Shown one piece after another: positions 24,429 through 33,202 of a stretch of 64,000 nt of DNA (position 1 is the stretch's first letter; every line of letters begins with the position of its first letter). This stretch comes from Blastococcus haudaquaticus (GTDB lineage: Bacteria > Actinomycetota > Actinomycetes > Mycobacteriales > Geodermatophilaceae), in the NCBI RefSeq assembly GCF_900230285.1, contig NZ_OCNK01000006.1:124001-188000 (forward strand), written 5' to 3'. Below the pieces are notes generated by a model that did no database searches, was not told the DNA's origin, and worked only from the letters and a program-made list of their open reading frames with translations. The position numbers were made by a program, and so were the translations under genes.

Positions 24429-27029
24429 GTGCCCGCCGCCGTGTCGCCCGAGTCCCCGGCCCGCCGTGCCGGGACGACGCGGACGACGCTGACGCACTGC
24501 CCGTACTGCTCGCTGCAGTGCGGGATGGAGGTGACCGCCGGGGACCGGCCGGCGACCCTCGTCCCCGCCGACTTCCCGACCAACAGGGGCGGGTTGTGCT
24601 CCAAGGGCTGGTCCTCGACCGAGCTGCTCGACCATCCCGAGCGGCTGCTCCGCCCGCTCGTCCGGAGCATCCCGGGTGACCGCACCAGTCCGCTGGTCGA
24701 GGCCACGTGGGACGACGCACTGGGCCGGCTGGTCGACGCCATCGAGCGCACCCAGCGCGTGCACGGGCGCGACGCCGTCGGCTGCTTCGGCGGCGGGTCG
24801 CTGACCAACGAGCAGGCCTACCAGTTCGGGAAGTTCGCCCGGGTCGCGCTGCGCACCAGCGCCATCGACTACAACGGCCGCTTCTGCATGTCCTCGGCCG
24901 CGGGCGCCGCCAACCGGGCGTTCGGGCTGGACCGGGGGATGCCCTTCCCGCTCGCCGACATCGCCGCGGCCGACGTCGTCGTGCTGGTGGGCAGCAACCC
25001 GGCGGACACCATGCCGCCGGCGATGCAGTACTTCGACGCCGGCCGGGAGCGCGGAGCCCAGCACGTCGTCGTCGACCCCCGGCGCACGGCCACCGCCCGG
25101 AGCGCGGCCCTGCACCTGCAGCCGCTGCCGGGCACCGACCTCGCCCTGGCCAACGGACTGCTGCACATCGCCCTCGCGGAGGGGCTGGTCGACGAGGCGT
25201 ACGTCGCCGCCCGCACCAGCGGTTTCGACGAGGTCCGCGCCGGGGTGGCGGCCTACTGGCCCGACCGGGTCGAACGACTCACCGGCGTACCCGTCGCCGA
25301 CCAGCGGCGCACGGTCTTCGCCCTCGCCCGGGCGGAGCGAGCGATCGTGCTGACCGCGCGTGGCGCCGAGCAGCACCGCAGCGGCACCGACACCGCCCAG
25401 GCGTACATCAACCTGGCCCTCGCGCTGGGACTGCCGGGCCGGCCGGGCAGCGGCTGGGGCACCGTCACCGGGCAGGGCAACGGGCAGGGCGGCCGCGAGC
25501 ACGGCCAGAAGGCCGACCAGCTGCCCGGTTACCGCTCCCTGCGCGACCCGGCCGCACGGGCGCACGTCGCCGCCGTCTGGGGGATCGATCCCGACGACCT
25601 GCCCGCACCCGGGAGGTCGGCCTTCGAGCTGCTCGACGCGCTCGGCACCGACGGCGGTGTTCGGACCCTGCTGGTGCTCGCCTCCAACGTCGCGGTCAGC
25701 GCACCCGACGCCCGGCGGGTCATCCGCCGGCTGGGCGACCTGGACTTCCTGGCCGTCAGCGACTTCTTCCTCTCCGAGACCGCCGAGCTCGCCGACGTCG
25801 TCCTGCCCAGCGCCATGTGGGCGGAGGAGGACGGGACGATGACGAACGTCGAGGGCCGGGTCATCCGCCGGCGGCGGTCGCTCGACCCGCCCCCGGGCGT
25901 GCCCGACGACCTGCAGCTGCTGGCCACCCTGGCCGACCGGCTCGGAGCGGGGCAGCACTTCAGCGGCGACCCGGAGACGGTGTTCGAGGAGCTCCGCCGG
26001 GCCAGCGCCGGGGGAGTGGCCGACTACTCCGGCATCAGCTACCGGCGCATCGACGACGAGCAGGGCGTGTTCTGGCCCTGCCCGGACACTCCGGACGGCA
26101 CGGCGCACCCCGGGACGCCGAGGCTGTTCGCCGAGCGGTTCGCCACCCCTGACGGCCGGGCGCGGTTCGTCCGCGTGGAGCACGTGGACGCCCACGAGCG
26201 CCCCGACGACGAGTACCCCTACGTCCTCACCACCGGGCGGGTCCTGGCCCAGTACCAGTCCGGCACGCAGACACGGCGCACCCGAAGCCTGCAGATGGTG
26301 GCGCCCACGCCGCGCGCCGAGCTGCACCCGGACCTCGCCCGCCGACTGGGCATCGGGCCGGACGACGTCGTCGAGCTAACCACCCGCCGCGGACGGGCCC
26401 GCTTCCACGCGCTGGTCACCGACGCGATCCGCCCCGACGTCGTCTTCGTGCCCTTCCACTGGGGCGGGGGCTCCAGCGCCAACGCCCTCACCGACGCCGA
26501 CGCGCTGGACCCCACGTCGAAGATGCCGGCGTTCAAGGTCTGCGCGGTCGCCGTCGCCCGCGTCGAGGGCCCCGCCGAGCTCATCGCACCGCCACCGGCC
26601 GCGCTCCAGCCGCAGCCGCGAGACCACCACCTGCCGATTACCCCCGAACCGCGCCATCCCACCCGGAAGAGGAGCACCCGCGTGAAGAGCACCCCACGCT
26701 TCCTGCAAGGCGTCTTCCCGATCACCGGCGAGGGCCTCTCCAAGCCCGGCCCGGTCGACGCCGCGCTGCGCTACACCGTCCCGCAGGGGCAGTCGGCGCA
26801 GGCCCTGTACTTCCGGGGCGGCAACTCCACCGGCGAGCTGGTCTACGTCCTGCTCGTGCGCGACGGCGAGCCGATGCGCTGGTTCCCCATCGGCGCCAAG
26901 GGCGACGTGCACGTGCCCCTGCGGGTGGTCGAGGACCTGACCGGCGGCACGGTGGTCGAGCTGCACGCGGCGGCGCCCGAGGGCGTCACCGGCGAGCTCG
27001 TGGTCGACCTCGGGCTGGTGGAGGTCTGA
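24429..27029 (+). CDS. nasA: assimilatory nitrate reductase, molybdopterin subunit, with C-terminal extension
   Basis: An 866-residue molybdopterin oxidoreductase, reducing nitrate to nitrite in the cytoplasm. The N-terminal [4Fe-4S] site is Cys24, Cys27, Cys31 and Cys57 (CPYCSLQC...GLCSKG). The likely Mo-ligand Cys153 is in NGRFCMSSAAGAA. The C-terminal molydop-binding domain is near 590-725 (YVLTTGRVLAQYQSGTQTRRT). Residues 752-866 form an extra domain not usual in NasA and may be a separately translated protein. The GTG at 24429 is chosen with GAGG upstream; GTG 24441 is an alternative. The stop overlaps the ATG of nirB, so the two form one operon. Confidence 0.88.
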   Translation: MPAAVSPESPARRAGTTRTTLTHCPYCSLQCGMEVTAGDRPATLVPADFPTNRGGLCSKGWSSTELLDHPERLLRPLVRSIPGDRTSPLVEATWDDALGRLVDAIERTQRVHGRDAVGCFGGGSLTNEQAYQFGKFARVALRTSAIDYNGRFCMSSAAGAANRAFGLDRGMPFPLADIAAADVVVLVGSNPADTMPPAMQYFDAGRERGAQHVVVDPRRTATARSAALHLQPLPGTDLALANGLLHIALAEGLVDEAYVAARTSGFDEVRAGVAAYWPDRVERLTGVPVADQRRTVFALARAERAIVLTARGAEQHRSGTDTAQAYINLALALGLPGRPGSGWGTVTGQGNGQGGREHGQKADQLPGYRSLRDPAARAHVAAVWGIDPDDLPAPGRSAFELLDALGTDGGVRTLLVLASNVAVSAPDARRVIRRLGDLDFLAVSDFFLSETAELADVVLPSAMWAEEDGTMTNVEGRVIRRRRSLDPPPGVPDDLQLLATLADRLGAGQHFSGDPETVFEELRRASAGGVADYSGISYRRIDDEQGVFWPCPDTPDGTAHPGTPRLFAERFATPDGRARFVRVEHVDAHERPDDEYPYVLTTGRVLAQYQSGTQTRRTRSLQMVAPTPRAELHPDLARRLGIGPDDVVELTTRRGRARFHALVTDAIRPDVVFVPFHWGGGSSANALTDADALDPTSKMPAFKVCAVAVARVEGPAELIAPPPAALQPQPRDHHLPITPEPRHPTRKRSTRVKSTPRFLQGVFPITGEGLSKPGPVDAALRYTVPQGQSAQALYFRGGNSTGELVYVLLVRDGEPMRWFPIGAKGDVHVPLRVVEDLTGGTVVELHAAAPEGVTGELVVDLGLVEV
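26682..27029 (+). other. possible internal translation start for the NasA tail domain
   Basis: In the same frame as nasA, a GTG at 26682 is preceded by GAAGAGGAG with 7-nt spacing, which looks like a genuine gene start. It would yield a 115-residue product (VKSTPRFLQGVFPITGEG and onward, beta-rich, ending VVDLGLVEV). The upstream 40 residues are Pro/Arg-rich and look like translated spacer. Either a stop codon has been lost and two genes are fused, or both forms are made. Confidence 0.5.
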
Positions 27030-29557
27030 TGACGGCCATCCTCGGCGGGCGCCCGCAGGGCCTCACCGTCCTGCACATGGACGACGAACTGGACACCCGG
27101 GGCCGCGTGGTGGTGGTTGGCAACGGCATGGCCGGCGCCCGTTTCGTCGAGGAGCTGCTCGAGCGCGGCGGCGGGGAGCAGTTCCGGATCACCGTCTTCG
27201 GCGACGAGCCGCACGGCAACTACAACCGGATCATGCTCTCGCCCGTCCTGGCGGGGGAGGAGCACGAGGACGACATCGTCCTCAACAGCCACGACTGGTA
27301 CGCCGACAACGGCGTGCACCTCCGGGCCGGCGTCCGGGTCGAGCGCATCGACACCGCCGCCAAGGTCGTCTACTCCGGCGACGGCACCGCCACTCCGTAC
27401 GACCACCTCGTCCTGGCCACCGGCAGCTACTCCTTCATCCCACCGATGAAGGGCGTACGTGCCGACGACGGCGGACTGCTGCCAGGCGTCTACGGGTTCC
27501 GCACCATCGACGAGACCCGGGCCATGCTGGCCGCGACCGGCAGCTGCACCCGGGCCGTCGTCATGGGTGGCGGCCTGCTCGGGTTGGAGGCAGCTCGGGC
27601 GCTGCACGGCCACGGCCTGCACGTCGAGCTCGTGCACGCCGCGCCCTACCTGATGAACGCGCAGCTCGATCCCGAGGCCGGGGCGATCCTGAAGAAGAGC
27701 GTGGAGTCCCTCGGGATCACCGTCCATCTCGACGTCTTCGCCAGCGAGGTCATCGGCGACGACCGCGTCCGCGGCGTCCTCCTCGCCGACGGCCGGCAGA
27801 TCGAGGCGGACCTGCTGGTCGTCGCCGCCGGCGTGCGCCCGCACACCGACGTCGCCGTCCGGTCCGGGCTCGAGGTCGAGCGGGCGATCATCGTCGACGA
27901 CCAGCTGCGGACCGACGACCCCGACATCTACGCCATCGGCGAGTGCGCCCAGCACCGCGGCGAGGTGTACGGCCTGGTCGCCCCGGCGTGGGAGCACGCC
28001 AAGGTGCTGGCCGACGTCCTCACCGGCACCGACCCCGACGCCGAGTACCACGGCAGCCGGACGGCGACGAAGCTCAAGGTCGCCGGGGTCGACGTCGCCG
28101 TCATGGGCATCAACACGCCGGAACGGGACGACGACGAGTTCCTGGTGATCTCCGAGCCCAAGCGCGGCGTGCACCTCTCGGTGGTCATCCGCGACGACAA
28201 GCTCGTCGGCGCGACGCTGCTGGGCGACACCCGCAAGGTCGCGTTCCTGACCCAGGCCTTCGACCGCGGCGCGCCGCTGCCCGAGGAGCGCATCCGGCTG
28301 CTCGTCGACCTCTCCGACGGCGCCGAGGAGGTCGGCGTCGCCGAGATGCCGGCCGACAGCCAGGTCTGCAACTGCAACGGCGTCTCCAAGGGCGACCTCT
28401 GCGGCGCCGTGGCCGACGGCTGCACCAGCGTCGGCGCCGTCATGGACCGGACCCGCGCCGGCAAGGGCTGCGGCTCCTGCAAGTCGCTGGTCAAGCAGAT
28501 CGTCGAGTGGGCCGCCGACGGCGACGTCACCGAGGACGAGTCCGCGTCCTGGTACGTGCCGGGCATCCCGATGGCCAAGCCGCAGCTCATGACGGCGATC
28601 CGCGAGCAGGACCTGCGCAGCGTCTCCGCCGTGTTCGCCGCGCTGGCACCGGGCGGGCAGGAGGACGCGAAGTCGAAGATGGGCCTGACGTCGCTGCTGC
28701 GGATGGTCTGGGGCAGCGACTACGAGCAGGAGAACGACGCCAAGTTCATCAACGACCGGGTGCACGGCAACATCCAGCGGGACGGCACGTTCTCCGTCGT
28801 CCCGCAGATGAAGGGCGGCGTCACCACGCCGGCCCAGCTGCGGAAGATCGCCGACGTCGCCGAGAAGTACGAGGTGCCGATGGTGAAGGTGACCGGCGGC
28901 CAGCGGATCGACCTGCTCGGCGTCCGCAAGGAGGACCTGCCCGCGATGTGGGACGACCTCGGCATGCCGTCGGGCTACGCGTACGGCAAGAGCTTCCGCA
29001 CGGTGAAGACCTGCGTGGGCAGCGACTTCTGCCGGTTCGGGCTGGGCGACTCCACCCAGCTCGGCATCGACCTCGAGACCCGGTTCCAGGGCATCGAGAG
29101 CCCGGCGAAGATGAAGCTCGCCGTCGTCGGCTGCCCGCGCAACTGCGCCGAGGCCTACGTGAAGGACGTCGGGGTCGTCGCGGTCGGCAACGGCAAGTGG
29201 GAGGTGTACGTCGGCGGCGCCGCCGGGGCGACGATCCGCAAGGGCGATCTGCTGGCCACCGTCGACTCACCGGAGGCCGTGATCACCCTGGCCGGTCGGT
29301 TCATGCAGTACTACCGCGAGAACGCGAACTGGCTGGAACGAACCTACGACTTCGTGCCCCGCATCGGGCTGGAGACGATCAAGGCGGTGCTCCTGGAGGA
29401 CAGTGAGGGCATCGTCGCCGACCTCGACGAAGGCATGCAGAGGTCCATCGACGCCTACGTCGACCCCTGGGGCCAGGACGGCAAGCAGCCGGCCACGCCC
29501 GGCCAGTTCCGCCCCGCGCTGCCCCTGATCCCCCTGCCGAAGGTGCCGGTCCGATGA
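27029..29557 (+). CDS. nirB: nitrite reductase (NADH) large subunit
   Basis: An 842-residue siroheme nitrite reductase subunit that reduces nitrite to ammonium with NAD(P)H, with NirD. It has an N-terminal FAD/NAD-binding half (VVVVGNGMAGARF, VVMGGGLLGLEAARAL). A [2Fe-2S] BFD-type domain follows (VCNCNGVSKGDLC...GKGCGSC). The siroheme/[4Fe-4S] region is CVGSDFCRFG with CPRNCAEAYVKD. The length equals that of the E. coli protein. ATG 27029 overlaps the nasA stop; an ATG at 27077 is a possible alternative. The end overlaps nirD by 4 nt. Confidence 0.95.
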   Translation: MTAILGGRPQGLTVLHMDDELDTRGRVVVVGNGMAGARFVEELLERGGGEQFRITVFGDEPHGNYNRIMLSPVLAGEEHEDDIVLNSHDWYADNGVHLRAGVRVERIDTAAKVVYSGDGTATPYDHLVLATGSYSFIPPMKGVRADDGGLLPGVYGFRTIDETRAMLAATGSCTRAVVMGGGLLGLEAARALHGHGLHVELVHAAPYLMNAQLDPEAGAILKKSVESLGITVHLDVFASEVIGDDRVRGVLLADGRQIEADLLVVAAGVRPHTDVAVRSGLEVERAIIVDDQLRTDDPDIYAIGECAQHRGEVYGLVAPAWEHAKVLADVLTGTDPDAEYHGSRTATKLKVAGVDVAVMGINTPERDDDEFLVISEPKRGVHLSVVIRDDKLVGATLLGDTRKVAFLTQAFDRGAPLPEERIRLLVDLSDGAEEVGVAEMPADSQVCNCNGVSKGDLCGAVADGCTSVGAVMDRTRAGKGCGSCKSLVKQIVEWAADGDVTEDESASWYVPGIPMAKPQLMTAIREQDLRSVSAVFAALAPGGQEDAKSKMGLTSLLRMVWGSDYEQENDAKFINDRVHGNIQRDGTFSVVPQMKGGVTTPAQLRKIADVAEKYEVPMVKVTGGQRIDLLGVRKEDLPAMWDDLGMPSGYAYGKSFRTVKTCVGSDFCRFGLGDSTQLGIDLETRFQGIESPAKMKLAVVGCPRNCAEAYVKDVGVVAVGNGKWEVYVGGAAGATIRKGDLLATVDSPEAVITLAGRFMQYYRENANWLERTYDFVPRIGLETIKAVLLEDSEGIVADLDEGMQRSIDAYVDPWGQDGKQPATPGQFRPALPLIPLPKVPVR

Positions 29558-29970
29558 GCGTCACGCATGCCGACAGCACCTACGACACGGCACACCCGAC
29601 GACCGAGGGGACCGAGCTCGGCACCCCGGCGACCGAGACGGCTCCGAACACCGCAGCGCCCGGCCGGGGCGTCGAGCACGTCGTCGGCCGGGTCAGCGAG
29701 ATCCCGCCGGGGGAGGGGCGGGCGTTCGTCGCCGGTGGCACGCAGATCGCCGTCTTCCGACTGCGGGACGGGTCCCTGCACGCCACGCAGGCGGCCTGCC
29801 CACACGCCGGCGGACCGCTGGCGGACGGGCAGACCGACCTGAACGTGCTGGTGTGCCCACTGCACCTCTACGCCTACAAGTGGTCCGACGGCGCCTCGAC
29901 CAACGGGGCCCCGCCGATCCGGCTCTTCCCGGTGCGGGAGGTCGACGGGGCCCTGCTGGTCGAGGTCTAG
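29554..29970 (+). CDS. nirD: nitrite reductase (NADH) small subunit
   Basis: A 138-residue Rieske-fold subunit of the assimilatory nitrite reductase. The Rieske pattern C-x-H (Cys82, His84; ACPHAGGPL) and C-x2-H (Cys101, His104; VCPLHLYAY) is fully present, whereas many NirD proteins have lost these ligands, so a [2Fe-2S] cluster is plausible. The N-terminal 38 residues are Thr/Pro-rich and variable. It is the last gene of the nasA-nirB-nirD operon, with a 4-nt overlap to nirB. Confidence 0.9.
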   Translation: MSVTHADSTYDTAHPTTEGTELGTPATETAPNTAAPGRGVEHVVGRVSEIPPGEGRAFVAGGTQIAVFRLRDGSLHATQAACPHAGGPLADGQTDLNVLVCPLHLYAYKWSDGASTNGAPPIRLFPVREVDGALLVEV

Positions 29971-29977
29971 TCGGCGG

Positions 29978-30616
29978 TCACGCCAGGTCGTAGGACACCG
30001 CGCCGCTCTCGTCGACCGTCGCGACGACCTCGATGGTGTCCGTCGCGTCCGCGGCGTTGTCGACGAAGCAGGGGATCGGCGTGCCGACGGCGTCCACGAG
30101 GACGGAGTGCCCGCCGGTGTCGCAGGTGCTGATGACCGGGACGCCGGCCAGCTCTCCCAGCTGCTCGTCCAGCGACGCCTCGACGACGTCCACGTGGACG
30201 AAGGTGTTGTCGCTGTCGACCTGCACGTTGCCCTCGTCGTCGGTCTGCGTGACGGTGAAGGAGATCGGCTGGTGCTCCAGGGCCGCGGTGCAGGTGAACG
30301 TCGCCCCCGCCTCGGCCTCGACGTCCGCCGGGCAGGAGACGTCGGTCGGTGCGACGCCGGTCTGCTCCGCCGTCAGCCGCCCGATCTGCCGCTCGGCCTC
30401 GGCGATGTCCAGGGAGCTGCCGCCGAACCAGACGAGGGCACCGACGACGAGTCCACCGAGCACCACCACCGCGGCGATGATGCCGCCGACGACGGCACCC
30501 GTGCGCCTGCGCCGCACCGGCGCCGGCGCGTAGCCGCCGGCCGGCGGGCCGTACTGCGGGGCGTACTGCGGGGCGGACGGGCCGGAAGGCGGGGTGGGGT
30601 GGGTCTGGTGGGCCAT
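29978..30616 (-). CDS. membrane-anchored protein with two DUF4333-like domains
   Basis: A 212-residue protein with a Pro/Gln/Tyr-rich cytoplasmic N-terminus, one membrane segment (VVGGIIAAVVVLGGLVVGALVWF) and an extracellular part. That part holds two similar modules, each with a pair of cysteines (VSCPADVEAEAGATFTCTA and VISTCDTGGHSVLVDAVGTPIPCFV). This is typical of DUF4333 proteins of actinobacteria, whose role is unknown. It converges on nirD with only 7 bp between them. Confidence 0.8.
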   Translation of the reverse strand: MAHQTHPTPPSGPSAPQYAPQYGPPAGGYAPAPVRRRRTGAVVGGIIAAVVVLGGLVVGALVWFGGSSLDIAEAERQIGRLTAEQTGVAPTDVSCPADVEAEAGATFTCTAALEHQPISFTVTQTDDEGNVQVDSDNTFVHVDVVEASLDEQLGELAGVPVISTCDTGGHSVLVDAVGTPIPCFVDNAADATDTIEVVATVDESGAVSYDLA

Positions 30617-30710
30617 CGGGGTTCTCCTCGTCGAGTGCGGTCGGGGACGACCATGACGGGAGGCGCTTACGGACGGCTTGGATGCACTTGGGGCGCACTT
30701 GAGCCCGCGC

Positions 30711-31142
30711 TCAGGGGTGCATCACCGCGCCCTTCATCACCTTGTCGACGGCGTTCTTCGGACCGTGCACGGCCAGCCCGACCAGGTCCAGCTCGGCGCC
30801 CGCGACCGCGCGGACCGCGGCCCGGTTCTGCATGTCACCGGGGGTCGCGAACAGTTCGGCGGTGAAGACAGCAGGCCGCAGCCCACGGTCGAGGGCCCGG
30901 GTGCGGGCGGTGCCGAGCAGCTCGGCCGGGCCGGTGAGCACGAGCACCGGCTGGCGCAGCATCGGCAGGTAGCCGGTGCCGTCGGCGTCCTCGTACGGCT
31001 CGCCGACCAGCTCCGGTCCGGACGCGGTGATCCCGCTGACCAGGAACGCGGTGACGTTCAGCGCCTGCCACGGGGCGAGATCGGAGCGGAGGAGGACGGC
31101 GATCTTGGTGGCCCAGCGGGGCGGCTCGTCAGGGGTGTCCAT
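30711..31142 (-). CDS. DUF2000 family protein
   Basis: A 143-residue protein with the DUF2000 pattern: KIAVLLRSDLAPWQALNVTAFLVSG at the N-terminus and LDLVGLAVHGPKNAVDKVMKGAVMHP at the C-terminus. The fold resembles peptidyl-tRNA hydrolase II, but activity is unproven. It is divergent from an AraC regulator with 51 bp between them, a pairing that suggests the regulator controls it. Confidence 0.85.
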   Translation of the reverse strand: MDTPDEPPRWATKIAVLLRSDLAPWQALNVTAFLVSGITASGPELVGEPYEDADGTGYLPMLRQPVLVLTGPAELLGTARTRALDRGLRPAVFTAELFATPGDMQNRAAVRAVAGAELDLVGLAVHGPKNAVDKVMKGAVMHP

Positions 31143-31193
31143 GCCGGTCAGCGTGGGAGCCGCAGTGCCCCCAGGTCTTGTACGTTCCTGACC

Positions 31194-31982
31194 GTGAGCG
31201 AGGTGGTGGCCTGGCATCCGGCCGTCCCCGGTCTGACCGAGGTCTTCCACGCCTCGTTCACCGACCACGTCTACCCGCCGCACACCCACGACGCGTGGAC
31301 GCTGCTCCTCGTCGACGACGGTGCCGTGCACTACGAGCTCGACCGGCACGCCCACGGCGCCTCCCCGGCCGCGGTGACGCTGCTCCCGCCGGGTGTCCCG
31401 CACGACGGCCGCTCGCGGTTCCCCGGCGGCTTCCGGAAGCGGGTGCTGTACCTGGAGCCGGGGACGCTCGGCACGGGACGGGTCGGCCCCGCGGTGGATC
31501 GGCCCGCGATCGCCGACCGGCTGCTGCGCGATCGCATCTCCGGGCTGCATGCCGCGCTGCGCCCGCACACCGAGGACCTCGAGGCGCAGAGCCGGCTCGC
31601 CCTCGTGCTCGAGCGGCTGGCCCAGCACCTGGACCGCACGGTCGACCGGCCCGCGGTCGTGCGGGACGACGTGCTGGCCGACCGGGTGCGGGAGCTGCTG
31701 GACGCCCGGGTGGTCGACGGGCTGCGGCTCGACGACACCGCCGCTCTGTTCGGGGTGCACCCGACCCACGTCGTCCGGGCGTTCACCCGCCGGCACGGGC
31801 TGCCGCCGCACCGGTACCTCACCGGCCGGCGCATCGACCTGGCCAGGCGGCTGCTCCTCGACGGGATGCCGGCCGCCGAGGTGGCGGTCGCTGCGGGGTT
31901 CGTCGACCAGCCGCACCTGACCCGCCACTTCCGCCGGATGCTCGGCACCACACCGGTGGCCTACGCCCGCTCGGCCGGCTGA
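31194..31982 (+). CDS. AraC family transcriptional regulator
   Basis: A 262-residue regulator. The N-terminal cupin sensor is visible as FTDHVYPPHTHDAWTLLLVDDGAVHYELD. The C-terminal double helix-turn-helix ends with the family signature AAEVAVAAGFVDQPHLTRHFRRMLGTTPVAYAR. The inducer is unknown. The GTG at 31194 directly precedes the conserved start. It is divergent from the DUF2000 gene and probably its regulator. Confidence 0.88.
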   Translation: MSEVVAWHPAVPGLTEVFHASFTDHVYPPHTHDAWTLLLVDDGAVHYELDRHAHGASPAAVTLLPPGVPHDGRSRFPGGFRKRVLYLEPGTLGTGRVGPAVDRPAIADRLLRDRISGLHAALRPHTEDLEAQSRLALVLERLAQHLDRTVDRPAVVRDDVLADRVRELLDARVVDGLRLDDTAALFGVHPTHVVRAFTRRHGLPPHRYLTGRRIDLARRLLLDGMPAAEVAVAAGFVDQPHLTRHFRRMLGTTPVAYARSAG

Positions 31983-31997
31983 CGGTCCGCGGTCAGG

Positions 31998-32168
31998 TCA
32001 TTCGGGTGCGGTCTCGTGCCGCGCGGCGGGGAGCGGAGGAACGACCAGGGGCCGGCGGCGGCGGCGCTTCAGGTCGGCGGGCAACCGCCGCCGGTGCGCA
32101 TCCTCGGCCAGCTGTCGGGCAGCGATCACCGATGCGGTGTCGGCGGACGTGCCGTGGCTCTCGACCAA
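31998..32168 (-). CDS. small 56-residue Arg-rich protein, candidate
   Basis: In a 285-bp gap, a TTG at 32168 (minus strand) follows AGGGGAG with 6-nt spacing. It opens MVESHGTSADTASVIAARQL, then AEDAHRRRLPADLKRRRRRP and a Pro-rich tail. The helix plus poly-Arg plus proline layout looks protein-like, but no family is recognised. It is 99 bp downstream of, and on the same strand as, the hypothetical gene ending at 32268. Confidence 0.45.
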   Translation of the reverse strand: MVESHGTSADTASVIAARQLAEDAHRRRLPADLKRRRRRPLVVPPLPAARHETAPE

Positions 32169-32241
32169 TGCTGGCTCCCCTCGCTGGCCCCCTGCAGGTA
32201 AGACGCTCCGGAGGGGCGGAAAGGATGACAGTCCGCGGCAA

Positions 32242-32259
32242 CGAATCCGTAACGATTCG
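32242..32259 (-). terminator. hairpin downstream of the gene ending at 32268
   Basis: CGAATC pairs with GATTCG around the 6-nt loop CGTAAC, beginning 9 bp beyond the stop codon of the minus-strand gene. It may end that transcript before the small Arg-rich ORF. The stem is short and no U-tract is present. Confidence 0.4.
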
Positions 32260-32267
32260 GAGCGGGG

Positions 32268-33056
32268 TCAGCTGCGGGGCAGACCCAGGTCCCGCAGCGC
32301 CGCGACGACCGCGTCCTCGTGCAGCAGGTCCAGCACCAGGAGCCGGTGCACGAGCACGCCGCGGCGGGTGAGCCGCAGGTCCGCGGTCCGGAGCCTCGGC
32401 AGCGTGGCGCCCGGACGTGCGGCGCCCACCGGCGGGGCCAGCAGGCCGGCAACCTGCAGGTCGGTGACGTCCTCCCGGGCGCCCCAGGCCGTCCAGGCGC
32501 GCGGCTCGTCCTCCAGCGGAGCCATCGGCAGCGGCACCCGCTCCCGGCGGCCGACCGCCGCCAGGATCGCGAGCTGTCGCCAGCTCGAGACCTCCGCCAG
32601 CCGCAGCGCCCGGCCGGCCAGGTCCAGGTCGACGTCGGGGGAGACTGCCACCTCGGCGAGCAGGTAGCCCAGGTGCCGGACCCGCCGCTCCTCGGTGGAC
32701 CTGCGGGCGGCGGCGAGGACCGCCTCCGCCAGTTCGTGGGCAGCGGGGCGGTTGCCGGGCCGCTCGTCGAACCAACCGTCGGTGCGGGCCGGCCGCCCGT
32801 TGCGGTGCAGCGTCGCCGCGTACTCCACGGCGAAGGCCAGGACGGCGCCGGCGCGGACCCGCTCGCGAGGGATCCGCAGGCCGGCGGCCTCGTCGGCGGC
32901 CGCGGACAGGCAGGCCGCGAACCGGTGGTCCACCTTCACCATGGCCGCCGCCGGGTCGAACACCACGGTGGCGGCGGCGCGGCTCATGGATCCGGCGACG
33001 GGGGTGCCGGCCTCGATGAGGTCGCGGCCCGTCGACGTCTGCTCGGATGCGGTCAC
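32268..33056 (-). CDS. hypothetical protein
   Basis: A 262-residue, soluble, largely helical and Ala/Arg-rich protein that I do not recognise. The middle region has repeated amphipathic helices (ELAEAVLAAARRSTEERRVRHLGYLLAEVAV), and the C-terminus (RLRTADLRLTRRGVLVHRLLVLDLLHED) looks like a winged-helix or other small domain. The GTG at 33056 (VTASEQTSTGRD) was chosen as start. It is divergent from the nitrate transporter gene with 146 bp between them. Confidence 0.65.
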   Translation of the reverse strand: MTASEQTSTGRDLIEAGTPVAGSMSRAAATVVFDPAAAMVKVDHRFAACLSAAADEAAGLRIPRERVRAGAVLAFAVEYAATLHRNGRPARTDGWFDERPGNRPAAHELAEAVLAAARRSTEERRVRHLGYLLAEVAVSPDVDLDLAGRALRLAEVSSWRQLAILAAVGRRERVPLPMAPLEDEPRAWTAWGAREDVTDLQVAGLLAPPVGAARPGATLPRLRTADLRLTRRGVLVHRLLVLDLLHEDAVVAALRDLGLPRS

Positions 33057-33202
33057 CGGGTGATCTTCGTCCGTCCGGGCGGCCACCTGCACGCCGGGAA
33101 CCGGGTCCCTCACCACACCGGGGCACCTGCGGTGAGCAGAACGGAACACGAGTTCAGCGTGCGAGCGACGCCGGCGAAACCGTCCGTTGCGACCGTCCTC
33201 GC

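Noticed and set aside
23391-26327. Very long open frame on the minus strand opposite the nitrate reductase gene
   Set aside because: It lies antisense to nasA, has no domain or plausible start, and its composition is the usual mirror of GC-rich codon use.
33147-33172. Possible GlnR-type half-site GCGAC-6 bp-GAAAC before narK
   Set aside because: Only one weak half matches the consensus and no second half at the right spacing was seen.
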